Source: JAOUJD01 sp963811265 (lineage in GTDB: Bacteria; Pseudomonadota; Gammaproteobacteria; Burkholderiales; Burkholderiaceae_F). From it: DNA of 64,000 nucleotides. Positions 9,359-18,443 of this stretch are shown piece after piece. The stretch spans positions 1-64,000 of the forward strand of contig CAWEQS010000020.1 of NCBI GenBank assembly GCA_963811265.1. Reading direction: 5' to 3'. The stretch's first letter is position 1. The number at the start of each line of letters is the position of its first letter. A model generated the notes under the pieces. It did no database searches. It worked only from the letters and a program-made list of their open reading frames with translations, and had not been told where the DNA came from. The position numbers and the translations under genes were made by a program.

Positions 9359-10054
9359 ATGACCAGCAAATCCGCAGCAGAAGTCCACGGCATCGATCTC
9401 TCGTTCCGCCCCGCGTCCTACTTCTGGCCGATGGGCCTCGAAACGCACCTGCTGTCGCGCATCAAGGGCGCCGAGCGCAGGGCGATCGTCGAGGGCCTGG
9501 TCAAGGCGGGCCGGGTGGACGAGGTCTTCGACTTCATCGCGAAGTCCGCGCTCGACGACGACGAGCGCAAGGCGTTGGGCAGGATCCACCCGCGCTTCAT
9601 GGGCGGGGAATACCTGCCGAACCTCGGGCAGAGCGAGGTCGAGATCGCCCGCATCACGATCCAGTCCACGCTGCAGGACGTGACCAGCGTCTTCGCGCGG
9701 CGCGGCAAGCGCCGCATCTACTACCGCGTGGTCGACGAGTACGAGGGCGACACCCTCTCCGGCAAGACGGAGCGCACGTCGACGAAGCCGCTGACGCTCG
9801 GCGAACTGGAGCAGTTCTTCAACGGCGCGTGGTCCATCTTCGAGATCCTCGAGATGAACTTCGGCGACGACGGGTACGACCCGGATGACATCCGCCGCTT
9901 CTCGTCGGTCACGTCGCAGTTCTATCCGCAGATCGGCGCCCTCTACCGGCGGCGGATCGAGGCGTGGACGGCGGAACGGCGGAGAGAGCGCGGCCTCGAC
10001 GAGGAGGAGGGCTCGTCCGGCGCGCCGTCGGACGAGGAAACGAACCCCGCCTAG
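9359..10054 (+). CDS. Hypothetical protein, 231 aa
   Basis: I do not recognise this family. Visible features are a conserved-looking block (HPRFMGGEYLPNL, then VEIARITIQSTLQDVTSVF), a strand-rich middle (RRIYYRVVDEYEGDTL) and an acidic, low-complexity tail (GLDEEEGSSGAPSDEE). There is no signal peptide or membrane segment. The ATG at 9359 (MTSKSAAEVHG) is preferred to the in-frame start at 9302, whose extra residues look untypical. It is the third gene of a co-directional group with the PcfJ-like protein and the 105-residue protein. Confidence 0.6.
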   Translation: MTSKSAAEVHGIDLSFRPASYFWPMGLETHLLSRIKGAERRAIVEGLVKAGRVDEVFDFIAKSALDDDERKALGRIHPRFMGGEYLPNLGQSEVEIARITIQSTLQDVTSVFARRGKRRIYYRVVDEYEGDTLSGKTERTSTKPLTLGELEQFFNGAWSIFEILEMNFGDDGYDPDDIRRFSSVTSQFYPQIGALYRRRIEAWTAERRRERGLDEEEGSSGAPSDEETNPA

Positions 10055-10124
10055 CGGAGGCAGCCGGGATGGCGGAACGACGTCAGCCGGCCGCGCCGGC
10101 TGGCTCGGGATCCGGGAAGGACCG

Positions 10125-11030
10125 TCATCCCGTTTCGGCCTCCATCGGCACCGGCTCGCGGTCGATGGGCTCGCGGCCGATGCGCTCGTACTCGGCGATC
10201 ACCTGCGCGCCGAGCAGCAGCACGATGGCGCCGATCTCGACGCTCAGCATCACGGCGACCGAGGTCGTCAGCGATCCATAGACGAGCTGGATCTGCGAAA
10301 TCGTCGAGAAGTACCAGACCAGGAAGTGCCGCGTCGCCTCCCACAGCAGCGCCGCGGTCGTGCCGCCGATCAGCGCGTGCCGCAGCGACAGCCGCCCCAC
10401 CGGCATCACGAGGTAGACCGCCGTCAGCAGCAGGATCTCGCCGCCGACGCCGAGGACGTACAGCAGCTGGGAGGAGAGGAAGTCGAGCGGATGCGGCCGC
10501 CCGAGGATCACCACGGTGCGGGTGCCCAGCTGGTCCAGGGCTCCCGAGACGAGCGTGACGATCAGCAGGCCGACGGCCAGGGACACGATGAACAGGTACG
10601 GCATCACCGCCGACATCAGGAAGTGACGGCGACGCACGGCGACCCGGTGGAAGAAGATCACCGACATGGCGTTTTCGAGCACGGTGAACGCGAGGCTGCT
10701 GAAGAACAGCATCAAGACCACCAGCAGCCAGCCGACGACGTCCCGGTGCGTCAGGAATGTGCGCAGTTCGCCGACCAGCGCGTCCGACCGGCCCGGCACG
10801 ACGAATTCGAGGCTGGCGCCGACCGTGGCGAGCACGCGCGCTTCGTCGAACACGTGCGTCAGCGCGAGCACCACCAGGATCAGCAGCGGCACCAGCGACA
10901 GCAGCGCGTAGTACGCCACCGCGCCGGCCAGCAGCAGCCCCTGGTTGGCGCGGAACTGCCTGATGACGGCGAGGCAGAAGTCGCCCGGATGGCGGAGCGC
11001 CTTCCTCGCACTTCGGCCGAACACTTGCAT
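10125..11030 (-). CDS. YihY/BrkB family inner-membrane protein
   Basis: A 301-residue polytopic membrane protein of the YihY (formerly called RNase BN) / BrkB family. The family hallmark AGAVAYYALLSLVPLLIL lies at the first membrane segment. Five further hydrophobic segments follow, including VVGWLLVVLMLFFSSLAF, YLFIVSLAVGLLIVTL and VMLSVEIGAIVLLLGAQV, with a short polar tail. The cellular role of the family is unsettled (membrane integrity or transport has been proposed). GGAGG lies upstream of the ATG. The gene is convergent with the 231-residue hypothetical gene. Confidence 0.88.
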   Translation of the reverse strand: MQVFGRSARKALRHPGDFCLAVIRQFRANQGLLLAGAVAYYALLSLVPLLILVVLALTHVFDEARVLATVGASLEFVVPGRSDALVGELRTFLTHRDVVGWLLVVLMLFFSSLAFTVLENAMSVIFFHRVAVRRRHFLMSAVMPYLFIVSLAVGLLIVTLVSGALDQLGTRTVVILGRPHPLDFLSSQLLYVLGVGGEILLLTAVYLVMPVGRLSLRHALIGGTTAALLWEATRHFLVWYFSTISQIQLVYGSLTTSVAVMLSVEIGAIVLLLGAQVIAEYERIGREPIDREPVPMEAETG

Positions 11031-11339
11031 GCGGAACCGCCTCCACGCCCGTCGAGAGCCGTGCCTTCAATGTAGCCCCAGGAGCCGGAGGCCGGCATTC
11101 CGGCTGAATCGGGCCTGGCGCGAAAGGGGGCCGTTGGCCGATGCGAGATGGGCAACCGACGATTGATCAACTGCTCCAGCGGCCAGATCTGCTGTCGATC
11201 CACAAGAGTGAGGAAGCTCGGGTCAGTCACCTGGACCGAGCTTTCGCGATCTACCATCACGAGCCTGGCCAGGCAGGGCCGTCGTTCCCTGGGCGAGGGT
11301 GTCGAAACGTCGGAACTCATCAGGACGAGGTCTACCCAA

Positions 11340-12236
11340 GTGTCCCGCGGCGTCGTCTTCGCCCTGACCGCCTACTTGATGTGGGGCGTGTTCCCGCTCT
11401 ACTTCAAGCAGGTGCAGAGCGTCGCCCCGCTCGAAGTGCTGGCGAACCGGATGCTCTGGTCGCTCGTGTTCGTCGCCGGGCTGTTGACCGTCCTGCGAGG
11501 GACGCGGTGGCCGCGCGAACTGCTGCGGGACCGTCCACCCATCGGCTGGTTTGTCCTGAGCGCCCTGGCCGTTTCGGTCAACTGGCTCATCTACATCTGG
11601 TCGGTCAATTCCGGGCACATCGTCGACGCGAGCCTGGGCTACTTCATCAATCCGCTGCTCAACGTCCTCATCGGCGCGGTGTTCCTGCACGAGCGGCTGA
11701 GGCCCGCGCATTGGGTGGCGGTCCTGCTGGCGGCGGCAGGCGTCGCCTGGTTGACGTGGAGCGCGGGACAGCTGCCGTGGATCGGGCTCACTCTCGCGAT
11801 CTCGTTTTCCGCGTACGGCCTGTTGCGCAAGCGCGCGCCCCTGGGCGCCATCGAGGGGCTCGCCGTCGAGACGGCCCTGCTCGCTCCCGTCGCGATCGCC
11901 TACCTCGCGTGGCTCGCGGTCCATCAGGAGAGCGTTCTGGTCAATGCCTTGAGCGACGGCCGCCCTGCGCTCGTGGCCTGGCTGCTGCTCGCCGGACCGA
12001 TCACCGCCGTGCCGCTGCTGTTCTTTGCGGCGGGCGCACGGCGCATCCCGTTCGCCACGCTCGGCATCCTTCAGTATGTCGGCCCTTCGCTGCAACTGCT
12101 CATCGGCGTTCGGCTCTATGGCGAGCCGTTCGAGGCCGACAAGCTGATCGCCTACGGCGCGATCTGGATCGCCCTCGCGATCTTCAGCATCGACGGGCTG
12201 CTGCTGTGGCGCTCCTCAAGGTCGAATCAGCCGTAG
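11340..12236 (+). CDS. rarD: RarD-like EamA-family permease
   Basis: A drug/metabolite transporter superfamily protein with two EamA halves and about ten membrane segments. The opening VVFALTAYLMWGVFPLYFKQ and the segment SVNWLIYIWSVNSGHIVDAS are characteristic of RarD (chloramphenicol-sensitivity protein; physiological substrate unknown). I place the start at the GTG at 11340, just before the family's usual N-terminus; the frame stays open upstream to 11148 but that part looks non-coding. The last 10 bp overlap the end of the convergent P-type ATPase gene. Confidence 0.87.
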   Translation: MSRGVVFALTAYLMWGVFPLYFKQVQSVAPLEVLANRMLWSLVFVAGLLTVLRGTRWPRELLRDRPPIGWFVLSALAVSVNWLIYIWSVNSGHIVDASLGYFINPLLNVLIGAVFLHERLRPAHWVAVLLAAAGVAWLTWSAGQLPWIGLTLAISFSAYGLLRKRAPLGAIEGLAVETALLAPVAIAYLAWLAVHQESVLVNALSDGRPALVAWLLLAGPITAVPLLFFAAGARRIPFATLGILQYVGPSLQLLIGVRLYGEPFEADKLIAYGAIWIALAIFSIDGLLLWRSSRSNQP

Positions 12237-14921
12237 TTTTCTGAAGGCGCCGCCAGCTTCCGCCGCTGCCACGCCTTTCGGGCTTCCTCCAGCGCCCACA
12301 TCAGGGCGGCGCCGGCGAGCGCCAGCAGCCACGGCTCGGCGCCGATGGGGGCCGTGCCGAACAGCCAGTTGCCGGTCGGCGTGTAGATGATGAGCAGGAT
12401 CATCGCGAGTTCCGCGGCCAGGCCAAGCAGGATGTAGCGGTTGTCGAACAGGCCGAACGACAGCGACGACTCCGTCGGGTGGCGGCACAGGAAGACATTC
12501 ATCATCTGCATCACGACGATCGTTGCCAGGCAGGCCGAGGTCGCCTGCAGGTACAGCGGATCGGCGCGGTCGAGGCTGACGCCGTATTGCCAACCGGCGG
12601 TGTAGAGCACGAAGAAGAACACGGCCATTGCGGCCGCTGCTTCCAGGACGCCGAGAAACAGGTAGGCGCGGGCGAGCAAACCCCATGACAGCAGTCGCTC
12701 CTTGCGCGCCCTGGGTGGGCGATGCATCACGCCGGGATCGGGTTTCTCGGCGCCGAGGGCCAGCGCCGGCAGCATGTCGGTGCCAAGGTCGACGGCGAGG
12801 ATCTGGATGATGGTCAACGGCAACGGAATGCGGAACAGCACGAAGGCGAGAAACGGCACCAGTTCGGGGATGTTCGAGCTCAGGATGTAGGTCAGGAACT
12901 TCCGGATGTTCTCGAACACCGCGCGACCTTCCTCGATCGCCGCGACGATGCTGGCGAAGTTGTCGTCGAGCAGGATCAGGTCGGCGGCCTCCTTGGCCAC
13001 GTCGGTGCCGGCGATGCCCATGGCGATGCCGATGTCGGCGGCCTTCAGGGCCGGCGCATCGTTGACGCCGTCGCCGGTGACCGCGACGATCTCGCCCTTC
13101 TTCTTCAGGGTGTCGACGATCAACATCTTCTGGTCGGCGGCGACGCGGGCGAAGATGATCTCCTTCGCGTCGAGTGCGAGCTGCAGTTGCGACGGCGAGA
13201 TCGAGCGCAGCTGGTCGCCGCTGATGACCGCGGGCGCGTCGGTCTTCACCAGGCCGATCTGGCGGGCGATGGCGAGCGCCGTCTGTGGATGGTCGCCGGT
13301 CACCATGATGATGCGGATGCCGGCCGATGCGCAGCGCGCGATGGCGTCCGGCACTTCCGCGCGCGGCGGGTCTTCCAGCCCCACGAGTCCGGTCAGGGTC
13401 ATGCCCCGCTCCTCGCTCGGCATGCCGTCCTCGACCACGCAATGGGCGAAGGCCAGCACGCGCAGGCCGGTCTCGGTCATCTGCCGCTGGGCCGCGAGCA
13501 GGCGTGTCCTCGCCGCCGCATCGAGCGGCGCGATGCCGGCGTCGAAGTGGACGAAATCGCAGGCGGCCAGGACCGTCTCCGGCGCGCCCTTGCAGTAGAG
13601 CATCCGGCCCTCGGGCGTCGCGTACAGCACGGACATGCGCTTGCGGTCGGTGTCGAAAGGAATCTCGTCGACGTCGCTCGTGGTCGGCGAGTTCGCCCGC
13701 CACCTGCCGTCCCATGCCGTTCAGCGCCACTTCCATCGGGTCGCCGACCCACTTGCGCTCACCGCGCTCGTCGGTCTGCTTCAGGCTGTGGCAGAGCGCG
13801 GCATTGACGAACAGGTGGCGGTGGTCGGCCGTCAGGCGCGGTCGGGCCGCAAGGTCGCCAACGTCGAGCAACCCGCCGCCCAGCCACAGGCGCTGCACCG
13901 ACATGCGGTTCTGCGTCAGCGTGCCGGTCTTGTCGCAGCAGATCGTCGTCGTCGAGCCCAGCGCCTCGACCGCCGGCAGGTGCCGCACCAGCGCATTGCG
14001 CCTGGCCATGCGCTGCGTTGCCATGGCAAGCGAGAGCGTTACCGTCGGCAGCAGGCCCTCCGGCACGTTGGCGACGATGATGCCGATGGCAAACAGCAGG
14101 TTCGCCCAGGTCGGCAGGCCCATGGCCTCGCCGACGAAGAACAGCACGATGCCCAGGCCCGCGGCCAGCACGGCGACGATGCGCGAGAGGTGCGCGATCT
14201 CGCGTTGCAGCGGCGAAGGGTCCTTGCCAACCGTTTGCGTCAGGTGCGCGATCCTGCCGAACTCGGTCCGCATCCCGGTGGCGTACACCACTGCGCGCGC
14301 CCGACCCCACACCACCGACGTGCCGGCCAGCACGACGTTCTTTGCATAGAGAGGGGAGTCCTCTGAACTTGGCTCGGTGTTGCGCGCCTTGGGCAGGGAT
14401 TCACCGGTGACCGTCGCGGTGTTCACTCGCAGCCCGAAGGCCTCGATCAGGCGGCAGTCGGCGGCAACGAGATTGCCTTCTTCCAGCAGGACGATGTCGC
14501 CCGGCACCAGCTCGGTGGCAGGCAGCTCCACGATCTCGCCGCCGCGCAGCGCCTGCACCGTCTGGGGCAGCAGCTGCCGCAGCACTGCCACGGCCCGTTC
14601 GGCCTTGTATTCCTGCCAGAAGGAAAAGATGCCATTGACGAGGATGACGCCGACGATGGCCGCGCCGAGGCGGGCCATCCCCTGGCCCGGATCGAAGTGA
14701 TCGGCGACAAAGGCGAGCGCGGCACCGATCCACAGGGTGATCGCGAAGAAGTGCGTGAATTCGCGGGCGAAGCTGAGCAGCAGCGGCTCGCGCCCGACTT
14801 CCTCGACGTGGTTCGGCCCGAACTCGGCCAAACGGTGCGCCGCCTCGGCCGCCGTCAGGCCGGCGGCCGTGGTCTTCAGGTCGGCCAGGGACTGCTCGGC
14901 GCTGAGACCATGAATCCGCAT
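12227..14921 (-). CDS. Cation-transporting P-type ATPase (P2 type), frameshifted
   Basis: Two frames join near 13680-13695 into one protein of about 900 residues. In order: an N-terminal cation-ATPase domain (AEFGPNHVEEV), the actuator motif TGES, the M4 motif VANVPEGLLPTV, the phosphorylation site CDKTGTLTQN, VTGDHPQTALA, the hinge TGDGVNDAPALKAADIG, and an M6 region with ILAVDLGTDMLPALALG and EKPDPGVMHRPPR. The PEGL and LGTDM motifs resemble the Na+/K+-type (P2C) branch more than the Ca2+ branch; the ion is uncertain. The shift lies between ELADHE and VDEIPFDTDRKRMS. There is no heavy-metal-binding domain. Confidence 0.85.
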
Positions 14922-15083
14922 GGAACGGAGCTTGGCGCTGAGTTGGATCTGCCTGCTTGACGGAGAGCTAACGCGTCCTCATTCCCGCCTCGGCCGTGTC
15001 GAGATGCCGTGCGGCACACACGGTGCCTGTCGGGGCGGCGCGGCGCTGCCGACCGAGCGACCAGTTGCGCCGGATCTGCTAGA

Positions 15084-15098
15084 GTAAGGAATCCTTAC
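15084..15098. promoter_or_regulatory. Perfect palindromic operator of the AbrB-PIN unit
   Basis: GTAAGGAATCCTTAC is a perfect inverted repeat (7-bp arms around a central A), ending 14 bp before the antitoxin ATG. A second half-site, GGAATCC, follows at 15104-15110. Its position next to the start of an AbrB-type antitoxin gene fits autoregulation of a toxin-antitoxin operon. The arms are AT-richer than the surroundings. Confidence 0.6.
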
Positions 15099-15112
15099 TA
15101 AAAGGAATCCCG

Positions 15113-15850
15113 ATGCTCGCCAAGCTAACGTCCAAGAACCAGCTCACGCTCCCCAAGAGCGCGGTGGAAGCGGTGGCTGCGGCCGAGTACTTCGACGTCG
15201 AAGTGCGCGACGGGCAGATCGTGCTGACGCCGGTGCGCATCCAGCGCGGCGATGCCGTGCGCGCCAAGCTGGCCGAACTCGGCCTGACCGAGTCGGATGT
15301 GGCCGAAGCGGTGCGCTGGGCGCGTTCCGGCGCGCCGGCCATGCGAGCCGCCGAGCCGCGAGCACGCTATGGCTCCAGCAAAAGTCGCGGCACCCAGGAA
15401 GAAGCCGGCGAAAAGCGCATGAAGCCGCCACCGCGGGTCGTGCTGGACACCAATGTGGTGCTGTCGGCGTTGCTGTTCGGCCGCGGCCCGACCGCGCGCG
15501 TTCGCGTCGGCTGGCAGTCCGCACGCTTCGTGCCATTGGCCAGCGCGGTTACCGCGCACGAGCTCGTGCGCGTGCTGGCGTATCCCAAGTTCGGTCTGTC
15601 GGCCGAGGAACAGTCGGAATTGCTGGCCGACTTCATGCCGTGGGTGGCCGCGGTCGAGGTCCCCGACCCACCCCCCACGGTGCCGCGCTGCCGCGATCCG
15701 TTCGACGCGGCATTCCTTCACCTCGCCGTCGCCGGCCGGGCGCGGGCCTTGGTGTCCGGCGACCGCGACTTGCTGGCGCTGGCCGGCGCGCGCGGCCTGT
15801 GCCCGATCCTCGACGTGGAGGCGTTCTGCCGGCAGTACCTGGGTGATTGA
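15113..15850 (+). CDS. AbrB/MazE-type antitoxin fused in frame to a PIN-domain toxin (VapBC-like)
   Basis: Residues 1-72 are an AbrB-type DNA-binding antitoxin (MLAKLTSKNQLTLPKSAVEA, then AKLAELGLTESDVAEAVRWA). Residues 103-245 are a PIN-domain RNase toxin: VVLDTNVVLSALLFG (first Asp), ELVRVLAYPKFGL, CRDPFDAAFLHLAV and VSGDRDLLAL (later acidic residues). These are normally two genes. Here one open frame joins them through a basic, low-complexity linker (residues 73-102), and M103 (15419) has the sequence of a normal PIN start. It may be a true fusion or the result of an indel that removed the antitoxin stop. The palindrome just upstream suggests autoregulation. Confidence 0.8.
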   Translation: MLAKLTSKNQLTLPKSAVEAVAAAEYFDVEVRDGQIVLTPVRIQRGDAVRAKLAELGLTESDVAEAVRWARSGAPAMRAAEPRARYGSSKSRGTQEEAGEKRMKPPPRVVLDTNVVLSALLFGRGPTARVRVGWQSARFVPLASAVTAHELVRVLAYPKFGLSAEEQSELLADFMPWVAAVEVPDPPPTVPRCRDPFDAAFLHLAVAGRARALVSGDRDLLALAGARGLCPILDVEAFCRQYLGD

Positions 15851-15951
15851 GCGCACAGCCCGACATGAACGCCGTGCGGGCGACGCGTGTGCTCGTCGCG
15901 ACGGCAAATCGCGCTTAATGAATCAGCAAGAAAATCGGCAAAAGTTACTGG

Positions 15952-15980
15952 TTGACCAGGGGTGTCAGTCGCACAATAAA
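15952..15980 (+). promoter_or_regulatory. Candidate sigma-70 promoter for the Fic gene
   Basis: TTGACC (15952-15957), a 17-bp spacer and AATAAA (15975-15980) make a plausible promoter about 70 bp upstream of the Fic start. It lies in an AT-rich patch that stands out from the surroundings. The -10 match is only moderate. Confidence 0.4.
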
Positions 15981-15992
15981 CGTTGTATATCA

Positions 15993-16006
15993 ATATATTA
16001 ATATAT
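15993..16006. promoter_or_regulatory. AT-only palindrome upstream of the Fic gene
   Basis: ATATATTAATATAT is a perfect 14-bp palindrome within a run of A/T downstream of the candidate promoter and 44 bp before the Fic ATG. It could be an operator or a nucleoid-protein binding site. Such AT runs are rare in this roughly 70% GC region. Confidence 0.35.
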
Positions 16007-16049
16007 ATGCTCCTTCGGAAAATAGATCGGCAAAAGTAGCGGCTCTTTC

Positions 16050-17258
16050 ATGCCTGAACTGTACACGCAGCCACATCAGTTCGAACCCTTGCTCCCGAGG
16101 CAGGGAGTCGGCGCCCTGATCGGAAAGACCAGGCGAGTGGTCGAGGGCGCATTGCGTCTGCAGAGCGCACTTCATCCCGTTTCCCTATCGGTCCTGAGGG
16201 AACTGGTCCGGTCGATGAATTCGTACTACTCGAACCTGATTGAGGGCCAGGGAACGCATCCCCGCAACATCGAACGGGCACTCAGGGCCGACTTCTCGGC
16301 GAAGCCCGAGGTCGCCAGGCGACAGCGAATCGCCGTCGCCCACATGTCCGCCGAGCGCGAACTCGAACAGTGGATGAGTGAGCACGGCATGGCCGAAGGA
16401 AAGGCGCTGCAGTCGTCCTTCCTGCGGAGAGCGCACCAGGCCCTTTACGAACGACTCGACGAGGCAGACCGGACGACGCCCGATGGGCGAACGATCGCGC
16501 CGGGACAACTACGCCAGGCGGAGGTCGATGTTGGCAGGCATATCGCGCCATCCCACTCGGCTGTACCGGCGTTCCTGCGGCGCATGGACGAGGTCTATCG
16601 GCAGGCGGTTGGGCTCGACAGCCTGCTCATCACGGCAGCGGCGGCGCACCATCGAGCGGCCTGGGTTCACCCCTTTCTCGATGGGAACGGCCGCGCCTGC
16701 CGGCTTCAGACACATTGCGCCCTGCTGCCGTTGAGTGGCGGCCTTTGGTCGGTAAGCCGGGGGTTCGGCCGAGCGCGCGATGCCTACTACGCCAACCTCG
16801 CCGACGCCGACATGCCCAGGCGCGGAGACCTCGACGGCAGGGGCAACCTGAGCGAGCGAATGCTTCTGAAGTGGTGCGAGTTCTTTGTCGACACCTGCGT
16901 GGACCAGGTCGAGTTCATGGGCCAGATGCTCGATCTGGAAAGGCTGCGTGAGCGCGTGGAAGCGCCGGTCCTGGTGCGCGCCGCGCAACCTGCTCAGTAC
17001 CGGAACTACCGGAAGGAGGCCGTGCTTCCCTTGCACCATGTGCTCCTGGCCGGTTCGATCAGCCGGGGCGAGTTCACACAGATGACGGGCCTGGGAGAGC
17101 GCACGGCGCGGCCGATCCTGTCGCAGCTGCTCAAGGATGGCCTGTTGCAGAGCGACAGCCCAAAGGGGCGGATCTACGTTGGCTTCCCCCTCGATGCACT
17201 GAACATCCTGTTTCCGAACCTGTACCCCGAGGCGGGAACCACGAACGCGGAAACTTAG
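16050..17258 (+). CDS. Fic family protein with N-terminal inhibitory motif and C-terminal winged helix
   Basis: Fic enzymes usually transfer AMP to target proteins. The catalytic loop HPFLDGNGRACR is complete (HPFx(D/E)GNGRxxR). The N-terminal helix carries SNLIEG, matching the (S/T)xxxE(G/N) inhibitory motif of class II, self-inhibited Fic proteins. The C-terminal part (GSISRGEFTQMTGLGERTAR, then ILSQLLKDGLLQSDSPKGR) looks like a winged helix-turn-helix, common in bacterial Fic proteins of about 370-400 residues. No separate antitoxin gene is visible, which fits an in-protein inhibitory helix. The start at 16050 follows an AT-rich promoter region; the target is unknown. Confidence 0.9.
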   Translation: MPELYTQPHQFEPLLPRQGVGALIGKTRRVVEGALRLQSALHPVSLSVLRELVRSMNSYYSNLIEGQGTHPRNIERALRADFSAKPEVARRQRIAVAHMSAERELEQWMSEHGMAEGKALQSSFLRRAHQALYERLDEADRTTPDGRTIAPGQLRQAEVDVGRHIAPSHSAVPAFLRRMDEVYRQAVGLDSLLITAAAAHHRAAWVHPFLDGNGRACRLQTHCALLPLSGGLWSVSRGFGRARDAYYANLADADMPRRGDLDGRGNLSERMLLKWCEFFVDTCVDQVEFMGQMLDLERLRERVEAPVLVRAAQPAQYRNYRKEAVLPLHHVLLAGSISRGEFTQMTGLGERTARPILSQLLKDGLLQSDSPKGRIYVGFPLDALNILFPNLYPEAGTTNAET

Positions 17259-17298
17259 GGCGGGCCTCGCCTAATCGCGTCGGGCAGGGTTCGCTGAA

Positions 17299-18310
17299 CT
17301 ATCGCAACTCGAACCGATACGCCTCCAACCCCCGTCCCTCGGATGCCAGCAGCGACGAGGGACGGTCCTTCAGGTAGCGATCCAGGAACTCGCCGGCGTA
17401 GCGGGCGATCAGCGCCGCATTCGGCCGCGCCTGCAGGCAGGCGGCCGCGCTCGGGGCCCCCAGGCACCCCAGGTTGGTCCACTCGACGTGCGTCCCGGCC
17501 AGCAGCCGCACGTAGTACTTCGGCGCCGGGCTCCGCGCGAACGCGCCCTTCGGCCCTTCGATGGCCGGCGTGAGGCCCCAGTCGAACTGCGCGCCCTGGT
17601 ACATCACGGGCACGGCGAGCTGGGGCAGGGTGCCGTGCACGATGAACGGCGCGACGAAGGGCGACAGCGCGACGACCGCCTTCACTTCGCGCGTGCGCCA
17701 CGCAGGCCACGCGCCGCCCATCGCGAGGGCGGCGTAGCCGCCGAGCGAGTGACCCACCGCGCCGATGCGGGTCGTGTCGGCGATACGCGCCAGCGCGGTG
17801 TCGCCGTTCACCTTCGCGATCGCCGCGCGCAGGTCGTGCAGCCGGCCGATCTCGGTCTGGTCGGTCCAGCGCGCGGGCTCGAGCAGCGGCTGCTCGGTGC
17901 GCAGGTTCTGCAGCCGCAGCGCCTCGCCGTCGATGCCGCAAGTGGCCGCGTCGGCGTGGTCGGGCGCCGCCACCACGTAGCCGCGGCGCGCGAGCTCCTC
18001 CGTCAGGAAGGTCGACTGCAGTCCGCAGCCGCCGAGCCCGTGCGAGAAGAGCACGAGCGGCACGCGCGGGCAGGCGGCCGGCGGCGCATCGCGCGCAACG
18101 CTGCCCGGGAGTTCGCCGCTGGCGCGCGTGTAGGCGAACGGCTGCTCGGCCGCGGCCGCGGGATACCAGACCGCGACCTTGCGGCCGCTGTCCAGCGTGA
18201 AGCACGCGGTAGCCGACCGACTGGCGGCCGTTGCAGTCGGCGGATTGCGCGTGCCCACTGGCGAAGAGCGCGAACAACGCAACGAAGACGACGACTGCGG
18301 AACGCTTCAT
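17299..18310 (-). CDS. Secreted alpha/beta hydrolase (lipase/PAF-acetylhydrolase-like), frameshifted
   Basis: The start MKRSAVVVFVALFALFASGH (18310) is a signal peptide with a likely cut after HAQSA. One extra base near 18202 shifts into the frame that continues FTLDSGRKVAVWYP. An alpha/beta-hydrolase core follows: FSHGLGG (oxyanion region), GYVVAAPDHADA, and the nucleophile elbow GHSLGGYAAL. A late His in AGTHVEWTN is a possible triad member. The layout resembles the dienelactone-hydrolase / PAF-acetylhydrolase-II group of exported esterases. The substrate is unknown. The 3' end faces the Fic gene convergently. Confidence 0.78.
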
Positions 18311-18443
18311 CGGCAAGCGGGGGTGACCATGGCCCAGCCTACCTCACGCCATCGACGGTCGCGGCACGGGCGACGCCCCGGTCGCGACGACGCCCGCTGC
18401 GCCAGCGCGCAATGCAATCAGGCGCGCAGGAGGCTCGCCGCCC

